Source of the DNA: a virus
IMG/VR virus record: IMGVR_UViG_3300048591_000108
Location: 1-22,180 of that record
DNA: 22,180 nt
Direction: 5' to 3' (one strand)
Of the stretch, positions 13,459-21,239 are shown piece by piece (the stretch's first letter is position 1; each line of letters opens with the position of its first letter). Under the pieces are notes generated by a model. It worked only from the letters and a program-made list of their open reading frames with translations, did no database searches and was not told the origin of the DNA. The position numbers and the translations under genes are program-made.

Positions 13459-14294
13459 TGCCGTTCGACGGTGACCGTGCCGACGCCTTCGGTCACGCTC
13501 AGCGTCCAGTCATCGGTGGAGATCTCGGTCGCCGACTGCAGCAGCGGCTTCGTGGGATCGAGGCCGAGTCGCTGGAAGATCTCGAGCAGCTGTGTCGCCT
13601 GCTCGGTCGTGAGCCCGCCGGCGGAGCCGCCGTTCAGCAGCGCGCCCATCGTGCCGGCGGAATTGTTGGCGGCAGCGATCGCGCCCCATACCGCGGAGCC
13701 GACGTTCCCGGTCGTGAGACCCGTACCCGTCACCACCAGATCCGCATCCAGCTCGCCGACGCCGGTCAGTACGGAAGCATCCAGCCCGCCTTCGCCCAGG
13801 ATCGCGGCGAGCATCGCGCCGAATCCCTCGAGGTCGGCATCAGTCACGCCACCCGAGCCGGTAAGGTTCGCGACCGCCGCCAGGAACGCCTGCAAGCTGG
13901 CAGCGGTGATCGCGCCCGAGCCGGTCAGTGCAGCGACCAGCTGCACGATCAGGCCGCCGACGGCCGTCAGTTCGCCACTGCCGGTCAGTGCCGCTTCTGC
14001 GAGCTTGACCGCCCAGCGGTCTGCGTTCGATACCGTACCGCTGCCGGTGACGGTGTTGCGCGCCGCGAGTGCGCCGGCCTGCTGCGGCATGATCCACGCG
14101 CTCGGGTGCCGGTTGCCTGACGGAACGCTGACGAGCTCACTGGTAATGCCCTCGCCTGCGGTCAGGTTCCGGTTCGCGGCGGTGCGGTGGTGGTTCTGCA
14201 CCGTGACCGACGGATAGGCGTTATTGGACGCCGTCGCCCCGAAGATCTGAAACGCGCCCAGGGTGTCGCGAAAGTTATTCGCGAGCAGGCCCAT
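13455..14294 (-). CDS. TGSG-repeat structural protein, probable decoration or fibre-like
   Basis: A 279-aa protein from ATG 14294 (TGATG overlap with the previous stop). The open frame extends further upstream, but only as Arg-rich shadow of the previous gene. The N-terminal ~75 residues have MGLLANNFRDTLGAFQIFG and an aromatic/polar stretch. Residues about 80-192 carry imperfect repeats of ~21 residues, each with a TGSG-like turn (83, 104, 124, 145, then 167, 177 and 189 more diverged) between hydrophobic helices or strands. The C-terminus has LTTEQATQLLEIFQRLGLDP and a beta-rich end. Such repeats suggest an elongated, surface-exposed virion protein. No enzyme motif is seen. Confidence 0.8.
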   Translation of the reverse strand: MGLLANNFRDTLGAFQIFGATASNNAYPSVTVQNHHRTAANRNLTAGEGITSELVSVPSGNRHPSAWIMPQQAGALAARNTVTGSGTVSNADRWAVKLAEAALTGSGELTAVGGLIVQLVAALTGSGAITAASLQAFLAAVANLTGSGGVTDADLEGFGAMLAAILGEGGLDASVLTGVGELDADLVVTGTGLTTGNVGSAVWGAIAAANNSAGTMGALLNGGSAGGLTTEQATQLLEIFQRLGLDPTKPLLQSATEISTDDWTLSVTEGVGTVTVERQ

Positions 14295-15193
14295 CAGCTG
14301 CCGCCGTACCCGTAATCGAAGTCGACGTTGACCGTGCCGGCCGAGCTCGTCGCACCCGTCTGGAACAGCAGGAACTGGATGTTCGCGCCGTCCGGGATCT
14401 TGCGCATCGAGGGCAGCGCGTTGACGAAGTCGACCTTGTTGTAGAGGCCGGTCGCGGGGATCGGCACCGTCCACAGCGGCTTGCACAGGCCAATGATGAC
14501 CGCGCCCGACGCATGCGCGGTGCCCGCCCAGACCAGCGAGACGATGTCGCTGACACCCGTATCGCCCGCCGCGAGCGGCAGGAACGGGTTGTACTTGTTC
14601 GCGGCGGCGCCCGTGTTGAGCAGCGCGCCCACGGGCAGCGAGGCGGTCGAGGTAAACGTGGTGGTCGCTCCGGCGTTACCACCCGTGTCGAGGTAGTTCA
14701 CGATGCAGGTCGGCGCGTTGGCGCCGAGCGCCGTATCCGCCGCGACGAACAGGCGCAGGCCCTGCCCGTTGGGGTAGCGGTCGCCCTTGCCGCCGCCCGC
14801 ACCGAGGGCCGTCATCGTCACGGCCTTCGTTCCGGTGCTCGAGACGTTGGCGCCCGACAGCGGCACGAAGCCGACCAGGTCGATCGCCATGACGTACCAG
14901 GGGGCGCCCGCCGCCGCGACGGCTGCTGCACCCGCCGAAAGGAAATGCTTGGTCGCGGGCGATACGTCGCCGCCGGTGTAGATCGTGCCCTCGGACCAGG
15001 TGTCGTCCGTGGGGACGTAGACCAGGTCGGAGCCGGTGAACGTCGCGGCCGGCGGATAGCCCGCATGGCCGGCGAGCAGCGTCCACGTACCGGCGACCTG
15101 CGCGGCGGCGAGTGTCTTGGTCGTGACGACCGTGTCGCCCTTGCCGTTGACGGTCAGCTGGGTGATCAGGTCGTCCTGGCTGGTGAATCCCAT
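14294..15193 (-). CDS. Phage structural protein, paralogue of the next gene upstream (299 aa)
   Basis: A 299-aa Gly/Ala/Thr-rich, beta-rich protein starting MGFTSQDDLITQLTVNGKGD. It shares a clear core with the gene immediately upstream: YNPFLPLAAGDTGVSDI here and YSPFVYLQAGDSGVRSI there, each followed by a hydrophobic strand ending in KPL (about 238-240 here, 227-229 there). Both start MGF(S/T)S and have almost equal length. There is no signal peptide, catalytic motif or membrane segment. A virion role (head decoration, spike or minor capsid) is inferred from position and composition. A GAGG ribosome-binding site precedes the ATG at 15193. Confidence 0.82.
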   Translation of the reverse strand: MGFTSQDDLITQLTVNGKGDTVVTTKTLAAAQVAGTWTLLAGHAGYPPAATFTGSDLVYVPTDDTWSEGTIYTGGDVSPATKHFLSAGAAAVAAAGAPWYVMAIDLVGFVPLSGANVSSTGTKAVTMTALGAGGGKGDRYPNGQGLRLFVAADTALGANAPTCIVNYLDTGGNAGATTTFTSTASLPVGALLNTGAAANKYNPFLPLAAGDTGVSDIVSLVWAGTAHASGAVIIGLCKPLWTVPIPATGLYNKVDFVNALPSMRKIPDGANIQFLLFQTGATSSAGTVNVDFDYGYGGS

Positions 15194-15200
15194 GAGTGCC

Positions 15201-16097
15201 TCAATTCCAGAAAGTTTCGACGATCCCCGCGAGGATCGAAGTGGCCAGCGACCCGGCGTAGCCGGCGGCGAGCAATCCGAGGACTGTTCCGTCCTTGATC
15301 TGCGGCGCCCCAGCGGCGTGGATGACCGATTGGAACTCCGCGCACGATCCGTAGCTCTCGAGATTGCCCGAAGTCGTACGGCGGCATTCCTGCGCGACGA
15401 AGTGCTTGAGCAGCGGCTTGACGATGACCAGAGCCATCAGCCCGCCGCCGGCCGCCGTGAACGTCACGGACTCGATCGAGCGGACGCCCGAGTCCCCGGC
15501 CTGCAGATAAACGAATGGGCTGTAGGACGCGCCCGCGCCGCTGGCGCTGACGATCTGTCCGCCGCCGGCGACCACGAACGTGAACGTGTTCTGCGACACC
15601 CGGCCAGGCACGCCGTCCTGGTTGGTGTACGTCATCGTGAACTGCCCGACCGCCGACGCCGCGGACTGCGCGACCGCGATCACCTGGCCGGCACCGTAGC
15701 GCGGCAGCGCGATCGTGTTGTCGAGGTCCTGCTGCTCGCCGACCGCGTCCGTGTCGATGAACGGGTAATAAAGCAGGTAGTCGCAGAGCGCCAGCTGCTG
15801 ACGCCCGTTCGCGGTGGACGTGGCCGAGTTCGCGGCCGTCATCACTCGCAGGTTGTTCAGGTGCTGCGTGGCCGGCGCGACAGAGGGCAGGTACAGCCCG
15901 CGCGTCGGGTCCACCACTGCGGCCTCGAGCGGCGTCGAGGCGTAGAAGTTCGCCGGCGGCGAGCCCGCGAAATAGGTGTAATCGATCCAGCCGTTTGTGG
16001 TCGTTGCGGCGCTGGCCACGGCCTTGCGGAACTGCGTGGTCCATACCTGGCCGGCTTCATCGGCCGCCGCGTACTCGCTGATCGAGCTGAATCCCAT
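15201..16097 (-). CDS. Phage structural protein, paralogue of the next gene downstream (298 aa)
   Basis: A 298-aa protein starting MGFSSISEYAAADEAGQVWT at ATG 16097, which overlaps the zinc-ribbon stop (TAATG). The N-terminal third is richer in aromatic residues than in the paralogue (WTTQFRKAV, GWIDYTYFAG, LCDYLLYYPFIDTD). The C-terminal core YSPFVYLQAGDSGVRSIES and VIVKPLLKHF is shared with the paralogue. It ends in a Gly/Ala-rich hydrophobic tail (TVLGLLAAGYAGSLATSILA) that the paralogue lacks. It is probably a virion protein; no known domain is recognised. The divergence suggests an old duplication with different partners. Confidence 0.82.
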   Translation of the reverse strand: MGFSSISEYAAADEAGQVWTTQFRKAVASAATTTNGWIDYTYFAGSPPANFYASTPLEAAVVDPTRGLYLPSVAPATQHLNNLRVMTAANSATSTANGRQQLALCDYLLYYPFIDTDAVGEQQDLDNTIALPRYGAGQVIAVAQSAASAVGQFTMTYTNQDGVPGRVSQNTFTFVVAGGGQIVSASGAGASYSPFVYLQAGDSGVRSIESVTFTAAGGGLMALVIVKPLLKHFVAQECRRTTSGNLESYGSCAEFQSVIHAAGAPQIKDGTVLGLLAAGYAGSLATSILAGIVETFWN

Positions 16098-16366
16098 TAC
16101 ACACACCGCCCCGTGAGCGCGGCGGCAATCTTCCAGTAGCCGACCTTCGTGCGGTCCTTCCAGTTCAGGCCGCCCTCGCCCGCGACGATGGCCTTGCGCG
16201 GGGCGATGATGCCTGCGTCCTTGCACTCGACGCAGGGGCGATCGATCACCGGCTCACCGCCGGCCACCGGCGTCACCTTCACGGCCCGCAGGCACTCCGA
16301 GCAGTAGTACAGGGGCGGACCCAGCTTGTCCCACAGGGCCCGCTCGAGGTCGCTGCGCTGATCCAT
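16097..16366 (-). CDS. Zinc-ribbon small protein (89 aa)
   Basis: An 89-aa protein with two CxxC pairs: YCSEC at about 22-25 and CVEC at about 45-48. They are separated by a 19-residue loop, as in zinc-ribbon or treble-clef folds. The C-terminal part (LNWKDRTKVGYWKIAAALTG) is basic and aromatic. It starts inside the stop of the fibre-like gene (TGATG) and ends inside the start of the 298-aa gene, so it is firmly part of the operon. A structural zinc site is likely from the spacing; function is unknown. Nucleic-acid or protein binding are both possible. Confidence 0.75.
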   Translation of the reverse strand: MDQRSDLERALWDKLGPPLYYCSECLRAVKVTPVAGGEPVIDRPCVECKDAGIIAPRKAIVAGEGGLNWKDRTKVGYWKIAAALTGRCV

Positions 16367-16800
16367 CAGGATTCGGTGACCGTGAGCGCGCCAGCCGCGA
16401 ACTGCGGCGTGATGCCAGACGACACAGCCAGCGGGGAATTCAGTTCGCCGTAGTGCCAGACCGCCGTGGCACCGGACACCGCGACGCCGGTTGAGACGTC
16501 CGTCAGGGTCGCGCCCGAGGCGCCGCACTGCGGGAACGAGATCGTCGCGGCATTCGCCGTGGCGCCACCCGAGGCGGCATCCCAGCCCGTTGAGCGGGCG
16601 ACCGACTGGCGCGCGTAGTTGGTGTACGCCGTTTCGTTCTCGGCCTGGGAATTCGTCGCCGCCGTGAGGCCGGCCGTGTGCAGCCCGACGAACACGTTGG
16701 CGAGCGGTGAAGCGGCGGCATTGTCTGCCACGTTCGCCCACGCCGTCGCCCGGTACATCAGGTTGACGATGGAGTTGCAGGTCGCGGTGCTCTTAGGCAT
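16366..16800 (-). CDS. Phage fibre-like / minor structural protein
   Basis: A 144-aa protein starting MPKSTATCNSIVNLMYRATA, then VFVGLHTAGLTAATNSQAEN, AYTNYARQSVARS, ISFPQCGASGATLTDVS and a C-terminal SGITPQFAAGALTV. This layout ("LH.a........E..YT.YAR..V.R", "FP.C", "GI.P.FaaGaLtvt") is one I know from small phage proteins often annotated as tail-fibre or capsid-associated. They are beta-rich and probably on the virion surface. The ATG at 16800 follows GAGG with an 8-base spacer. The location between portal and protease favours a head-associated role over a tail fibre. Confidence 0.85.
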   Translation of the reverse strand: MPKSTATCNSIVNLMYRATAWANVADNAAASPLANVFVGLHTAGLTAATNSQAENETAYTNYARQSVARSTGWDAASGGATANAATISFPQCGASGATLTDVSTGVAVSGATAVWHYGELNSPLAVSSGITPQFAAGALTVTES

Positions 16801-16815
16801 TCGATAATCCTCTGA

Positions 16816-17151
16816 TCAGCCGTGCCGGATGCGCGCGTCGAGCACGCGCACCGTCTGACCCTCCACCAGGGAGAGTGCATCGATCTTCACTTCGGCCCCG
16901 ACCCGCAGGTCATCGGCCACCAGGTCACCTGAAGCGTCGTGCAGCTCGGCCAGGTAAGGTCGGCCGCGGGTCACGGCGCGTGCCCGCAGCTCGCCGCCGA
17001 GGACGAGCTCGTCGCCCGACACGCCGGCGTCTGCGATGGGCAAGCTGGCGAGCACCACTCGGCCTTCGCTCAGCAGCACCAGGGCACCGCCGGTCAGTTC
17101 ATCGGCCACCAGCTGCATTCGCCGGGTGCGAATCTCAGGCGCGTAGCGCAC
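16816..17151 (-). CDS. Minor structural protein downstream of portal
   Basis: A 111-aa protein starting MRYAPEIRTRRMQLVADELT at a GTG, three bases after the portal stop. It is rich in short beta strands (GALVLLSEGRVVLASLPIAD, ELVLGGELRARAVTRG, DDLRVGAEVKIDALSLVEGQ). Similar "MRYs..iRn.R...v.dal..G" proteins occur beside fibre-like genes in phages and are thought to be virion components. No catalytic motif is seen. Function is unknown; the call depends on composition and on the fibre-like neighbour. Confidence 0.78.
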   Translation of the reverse strand: MRYAPEIRTRRMQLVADELTGGALVLLSEGRVVLASLPIADAGVSGDELVLGGELRARAVTRGRPYLAELHDASGDLVADDLRVGAEVKIDALSLVEGQTVRVLDARIRHG

Positions 17152-17154
17152 GCG

Positions 17155-18546
17155 CTAGTCCTCGTCGACGGCGCGCAGGCCTGCGGCCCGGCCGTTCGCG
17201 TCGCGCTCGACGACGTGCCGGGTCTTCGGGTGCGCGAGGTGCACGTGCACCGGCGAGGCCGGCTCTGACTTGCGCGCGAGCTCGCCGACCTGACGCTGCA
17301 GCGCCTCGGTGGTCTTGAGCAGTTGGTCGAGTTCTTTCGTCGGCCCCGGCGCCTGGCGGCCCGCCATGCCGGCCGGGATCATGTTGCCGTTAACGAGCAG
17401 TTGGTCGCCGCCAGGTAGCGCCTTGCGGCCTTCCTCGGCCCGCGCTTCGTTCGGCGTGATCACCGCGGCGTTGATGCCCTTCTGGTAGCCCTCCATGCGG
17501 GCGCCGAAGTCGGCGCGCAGGAGCTCGTCGAAGTCGAATTCGGCTTCCCAGCGGCCGCGCTCCTCGTCGGTGAGCAGGCTGACCTCGATCGACGTCTCGA
17601 ACCGCTCGAGGTACGGGCGCAGGCCGAGCTTGTACCAGCCGGCGATGATCTGCTGGATGCCCGATCCCCAGGTCGTCGACCCCGCCGTATCGTTGATCAG
17701 CACCGACGGCACGCCCATGAAGCGCGCGATGTCCTCGATCTGGAAGCGTCGCGATGCGAGCAGCTCGATGTCCTGCGGGGACATGCTGACCTGCTCGTAC
17801 TTCATGCCCGCCTCGAGCACGATCAGCGAGTCGTCGTTGCCCTCGGCCAGGTCCTTGAAGCTCTGGCGGATCTGCGTGCGCTGGTCGGGCTTCAGGACCT
17901 TGTCGTACATCAGCACGCCGGTCGGCTTGGCCCCGTTCAGGAACACCTGGCTAACGCGCTTCTCGCTGGCGATCGCGATGCCGAGCGAGCTCCGGGCATG
18001 GCCGAGCGGGCTCAGTCCGATCGTGTTGTTACCGAACAGCTTGACGTGCCAGATCGTCTCGGCGGCGTAGGCCACCGTGCCCTTGTCGGTGTAGTACAGG
18101 TACGTGACGCTGCCGTCCTCGAGCGTGCGGACCTCCATCTGCGGCGCCATGAGCGGCAGCAGCGAGATGATCCGGCCGTCGGCCCCGCGCGCGATGCGGG
18201 CGTAGCTGTTGCCGTGCACCGCGAGGTTGAGCGACTGCGTGGCAAAGAATTCGTGGCGGTTCTGGAACCGGTTCACGCGCCCGGATAACAGCCGCGCCAG
18301 CCACAGGTCGTCGCGGGTCGCCGAGGCGCCCGAGTCGCGGTCGTAGAACTCGAGCGGCAGGCTCGCGCAGGTGTCGGAGATCAGCCGCACGCAGGCCCAG
18401 AACGCCGAGACCTGCATCGCGGTGTCGAAATTGACGTCCGCCGCCGGCGTCTGCGACGCGGACAGCGGCACCGGGTACTGCGTGCCGTGGACGTCGCGCG
18501 GGCCGTAGTAGCCCAGCCAGCTGACGATGCGGTTGTAGAGGCTCAC
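17155..18546 (-). CDS. Portal protein (HK97 gp3 family)
   Basis: A 463-aa HK97-type portal, which forms the dodecameric ring for DNA entry and exit and tail attachment. Signatures are SAFWACVRLISDTCASLPLE near the N-terminus, RHEFFATQSLNLAVHGNSYA, TIGLSPLGHARSSLGIAIAS, FLNGAKPTGVLM and EDIARFMGVPSVLINDTAGS. The C-terminal ~80 residues hold a Pro/Gly linker and a short coiled coil (LDQLLKTTEALQRQVGELAR). Length is slightly above the family's usual 390-430 aa because of this tail. The GTG at 18546 overlaps the terminase stop (GTGA). Confidence 0.96.
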   Translation of the reverse strand: MSLYNRIVSWLGYYGPRDVHGTQYPVPLSASQTPAADVNFDTAMQVSAFWACVRLISDTCASLPLEFYDRDSGASATRDDLWLARLLSGRVNRFQNRHEFFATQSLNLAVHGNSYARIARGADGRIISLLPLMAPQMEVRTLEDGSVTYLYYTDKGTVAYAAETIWHVKLFGNNTIGLSPLGHARSSLGIAIASEKRVSQVFLNGAKPTGVLMYDKVLKPDQRTQIRQSFKDLAEGNDDSLIVLEAGMKYEQVSMSPQDIELLASRRFQIEDIARFMGVPSVLINDTAGSTTWGSGIQQIIAGWYKLGLRPYLERFETSIEVSLLTDEERGRWEAEFDFDELLRADFGARMEGYQKGINAAVITPNEARAEEGRKALPGGDQLLVNGNMIPAGMAGRQAPGPTKELDQLLKTTEALQRQVGELARKSEPASPVHVHLAHPKTRHVVERDANGRAAGLRAVDED

Positions 18547-20264
18547 GCCCGGCCCCGCCGCATCGTGATCGGGTTGCTGAACACTTCGTCGAGGTCCGGC
18601 GTCTGGTCACGCAGCGCCAGGCCAAGCGCGGTCAGGAGTGCCACGAACCCGTCGATCTTCTTCTCCTCGCGATCCTTGCGCGGGTAGACGTTGTCCTTGG
18701 CGTCCATCTTCGCGACCACGTTGGAGACCATCCACGACATGACCGGGTCTCCGTTGTGACGGAGCTTCCGGGCGCGGATGAGCGCATCGGCCTGCTTCAT
18801 CGGTTCGGAGAAGTTGAGCACGGTCGGTCGTACCTCGATGCAGGGCAGGCCTGCATTCATGAGCTCGGTCACGAGCATCGTTGCCTGGAACGGGTCATAG
18901 CCGAGCGACACCACGTCGAACTGGGCCGCGAGGAGCTGCAGGTCCTCGAGGATCCGTCCGAAGTCGATGATGTTGCCCTCGGTGACGGTCAGCCACCCGG
19001 CCCGGGCCCAGCCCCGATAGTGGTCGTTGTGCGGCAGCTGCACGGTTTCATCCGGCAGGTAGTACCGGCCGAACCGCGCGTAGGCCCCATCATCCAGCGG
19101 GAACAGCAGCTCGAGCGCCGCGATGTCCACCTTGGACGCCAGGTCCATGCCGATATAGCAGCGGCGGCCCGCGAAGGCCGTGAGGTCGAGCTCCTGGTCC
19201 CGGCATTCGGTCCAGCGCTGCATGTTCACGTAGGCGTCGCGGGCGTTCTCCCAGATGTTCAGGTGCTTCGTCTTGAAGACACCCTGCTTCCTGGGATTGC
19301 CGATCGCGTCGCGCAGCTGGCTCTGCAGGAATTCGATCGAGACGCTGACGCCGGCGTTCGGGTTCGCCTTGCGCAGCGCGATCTCGCTCGTCCAGTCGTC
19401 CTCGGGGTCCGCGGCGTAGATGACCCCGAAGTGATCGTCGGCCTCGAGCGTCCCCTCGAGGATCTTCTGCACCGTCAGCCAGTCGTCGTAGCACGGGCCG
19501 GCGATGTCATACCCGGCCGTCGAGATCACCAGCAGCAGCGGCTGCTCGCGCGCACCCATGCCGGTCAGCATTGTGTCGTAGAGGTCCGACGTCGGGTGCT
19601 CGTGGTACTCGTCCACGATCGCGCAGTGCGGCGAGGCGCCGTCGCCCGGCTTGCCAATGATCGGCTCGAACTTCGAGGCGTCCGCAAGGCGGATCATGTT
19701 CGAGGCGTTGACCGTGACACCGAGCGCCTCGGGCAGTGCGGGCTCGGCCAAGGCCATCTGGCGGGCCGGTCCGAACACCTCCCAGGCCTGCTTCTCGGTC
19801 GTGGCGCCGGAGTAGACCTCCGCGCCTGGCTCGCCGTCCTTGCCGAACATCCACCAGGCGATGCCGCCGGCGGTCGTCGACTTGCCGTTCTTCCTCGGCA
19901 GGTAGATCGAGCATTTCCGGAACCGGCGCAGGCCGCTGCCCTTGCGGATCCAGCCGAACAGGCTCACGACGATGAAACACTGCCAGCCTTCGAGCTTCAG
20001 GCGGTTCGCGGCCGGCTTTTTCGGGTCTCGCTTCGCCCATTTGCCCTTCACATGGGGCAGCAGCTCGAGGAATCGGCAGACGCGCTCGGCGCCGTCCGGG
20101 TCGAACTTGAACCGGCAGGCCTTCGTCCGCTCGCGCTTGCGGTCCTCGAGGTGCCGGCGACAGGCCAGCGTCGCCCATTTCCCCGCCGGCAAGCGGCCCG
20201 CCAGGACGTCGCGGCAGTACTTCTCAGCCGCTACGACGTGCGGATGCCCGCCCTTCCGTGTCAC
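18543..20264 (-). CDS. terL: Large terminase subunit (terminase_1 family)
   Basis: A 573-aa packaging motor. The ATPase half has the Walker A-like YLPRKNGKSTTAGG (about 121-134) and Walker B HCAIVDEYHEHP (about 213-224), followed by the coupling region LLLVISTAGYD. The nuclease half has GMDLASKVDIAALEL with a likely metal-binding Asp (about 374), SLGYDPFQATMLVTELM, and a C-terminal KKIDGFVALLTALGLAL that carries the last acidic residue. Length and motifs match HK97-like (cos-type) terminases, which often need an HNH partner; one is encoded two genes upstream. The GTG start overlaps the small-terminase stop. Confidence 0.97.
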   Translation of the reverse strand: MTRKGGHPHVVAAEKYCRDVLAGRLPAGKWATLACRRHLEDRKRERTKACRFKFDPDGAERVCRFLELLPHVKGKWAKRDPKKPAANRLKLEGWQCFIVVSLFGWIRKGSGLRRFRKCSIYLPRKNGKSTTAGGIAWWMFGKDGEPGAEVYSGATTEKQAWEVFGPARQMALAEPALPEALGVTVNASNMIRLADASKFEPIIGKPGDGASPHCAIVDEYHEHPTSDLYDTMLTGMGAREQPLLLVISTAGYDIAGPCYDDWLTVQKILEGTLEADDHFGVIYAADPEDDWTSEIALRKANPNAGVSVSIEFLQSQLRDAIGNPRKQGVFKTKHLNIWENARDAYVNMQRWTECRDQELDLTAFAGRRCYIGMDLASKVDIAALELLFPLDDGAYARFGRYYLPDETVQLPHNDHYRGWARAGWLTVTEGNIIDFGRILEDLQLLAAQFDVVSLGYDPFQATMLVTELMNAGLPCIEVRPTVLNFSEPMKQADALIRARKLRHNGDPVMSWMVSNVVAKMDAKDNVYPRKDREEKKIDGFVALLTALGLALRDQTPDLDEVFSNPITMRRGRA

Positions 20265-20662
20265 GCGTCAGCGAACGGGTTGCCTTTCGGGCCGTCGTCT
20301 CCGGCTGGGGCAATCTTCGTGCGGGCCTGCGGCGTCATGCCGAGCTGGATCAACCACTGGCGGAGCTCGGCCGAGAGCTTCCCGAAGCCGGGATGCAGCG
20401 CGGCCATCGGCCCCAGCTGGCGGATGCCGGACAGGCAGTAGGCGGCCTGCTCGACCGCAAACTCGTCGGAGCTCGACAGCACGATCTTCGGCAGGCGCTG
20501 CACGATCGCGTGCCATACCGGCACGACGTCGCTCGGCATCTCGGTCGGCGGGTCTTTGTCGAACGGCGCGGCGCCTTCAGCATCCTGGCGTCGGCGTTGC
20601 GGGTTCGCTTTGAACGCTCCGCGCAGCTCGAGGATCTTCGCTGATGTTCTAGGACGGGCCAT
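20261..20662 (-). CDS. terS: Small terminase subunit (P27 family)
   Basis: A 133-aa protein: MARPRTSAKILELRGAFKAN, basic PQRRRQ, then DPPTEMPSDVVPVWHAIVQR, KIVLSSSDEFAVEQAAYCLS, and a C-terminal LGMTPQARTKIA. This is the pattern of P27-like small terminases ("W..ia..L...glLt..D...v...a......... " then "lGltP..R.ki"). It recognises the packaging site and delivers DNA to TerL, whose start overlaps its stop. The 48 bases upstream are AT-rich relative to the rest of the window. Confidence 0.92.
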   Translation of the reverse strand: MARPRTSAKILELRGAFKANPQRRRQDAEGAAPFDKDPPTEMPSDVVPVWHAIVQRLPKIVLSSSDEFAVEQAAYCLSGIRQLGPMAALHPGFGKLSAELRQWLIQLGMTPQARTKIAPAGDDGPKGNPFADA

Positions 20663-20710
20663 CTCGGAACCTGCTTACCGACTTTCCATTTTGTGGACGT
20701 AACTTTTTGA
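20663..20710. other. AT-rich intergenic gap between HNH and terS (possible packaging region)
   Basis: A 48-base gap with runs of A/T (AACTTTTTGAC, TTTCCATTTTGTGG) in a GC-rich operon where most genes overlap. Cos-type phages with HNH/TerS/TerL modules often carry the packaging site near terS. No defined cos motif or inverted repeat can be confirmed by eye. It also contains the terS ribosome-binding site (CAGG, 7-8 bases before ATG). Confidence 0.3.
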
Positions 20711-21097
20711 CTACCCACGCGGTCGGCGAGCAAAAACCCTTTTACTTTCAAGGGGCCCCACCGTCGGCGCAGCGTTGCCGAATCCGCCGTCCTCGCGCGC
20801 CGTCTTCGAGGCGTGGCAGGACGCGCAGAGCGGCTGCCAGTTGCTCACGTCCCAGAACCGATGACCGTCGCCTCGATGCGGGACGATGTGATCGACGCAG
20901 GTCGCGGCCTCAGCCCATCCGTTGCGCTTGCACTCGGCACACAGCGGATGCTCTTGCAGGTAGACCTTGGCCGCTCGACGCCATGCGTTCGTGTAACCGC
21001 GCTCCTGGCTGCTGCCTCGGTATCGTTCCGCGTCAGCCTTGCGCTGCGCCTCAGTCCGACTGCCTGGTGCTCGAAACACTGGCGCGGCGCGCGGCAT
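20711..21097 (-). CDS. HNH endonuclease (packaging-associated)
   Basis: A 128-aa HNH nuclease. After a basic N-terminus there is HPLCAECKRNGW, then ATCVDHIVPHRGDG with the first catalytic His, WDVSNWQPLCASCHASKT with the Asn/His part, and KTAREDGGFG. The two CxxC pairs bind the structural zinc. In HK97-like phages an HNH protein beside the terminases is needed for cos cleavage, so this is probably not a homing nuclease. The ATG at 21097 follows GAGG with a 7-base spacer. Confidence 0.93.
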   Translation of the reverse strand: MPRAAPVFRAPGSRTEAQRKADAERYRGSSQERGYTNAWRRAAKVYLQEHPLCAECKRNGWAEAATCVDHIVPHRGDGHRFWDVSNWQPLCASCHASKTAREDGGFGNAAPTVGPLESKRVFARRPRG

Positions 21098-21239
21098 TAG
21101 AGCGCCTCGATCGCGACTGGTATGCCTCGATGGCCAGCGCCTTGCGCCTCTGCTCGGCGTCGCGCTTTATGGCCTGCGATGGCATCAGCCCGTCGAGCCA
21201 CTTGATGTGCTCCTCGATCGGCGTCAGGCGACGGCGCAC
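21051..21239 (-). CDS. Small protein of unknown function (62 aa)
   Basis: The frame starts with a GTG at 21239, inside the end of the FnIII-like gene, and ends 47 bases into the HNH gene. Residues 1-46 look coding: MRRRLTPIEEHIKWLDGLMP, SQAIKRDAEQRRKALAIEAY. They are helical and charged, with Lys, Glu, Gln and Ile use unlike shadow frames nearby. The last ~15 residues overlap the HNH start and are Ser/Arg-rich. No family is recognised. It fills what would otherwise be a 126-base gap in a compact operon, which supports it being real. Confidence 0.5.
   Translation of the reverse strand: MRRRLTPIEEHIKWLDGLMPSQAIKRDAEQRRKALAIEAYQSRSRRSNAARRASVSSTRQSD

Noticed and set aside
14295-14486. Upstream extension of the TGSG-repeat protein
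   Set aside because: The extension lies wholly inside the preceding gene and is Arg/Pro/Gln-rich; ATG 14294 with the TGATG overlap is the better start.
18756-20441. A 561-codon plus-strand open frame opposite the terminase genes
   Set aside because: It mirrors the terL and terS codons, has no motif and no start context; antisense shadow. The same applies to the 533-codon plus frame at 11062-12663 and the 423-codon plus frame at 410-1681.
20711-21097. HNH gene as a homing endonuclease or selfish element
   Set aside because: It sits in the conserved place next to terS and terL where HNH proteins serve cos packaging, and no intron or gene interruption is seen.
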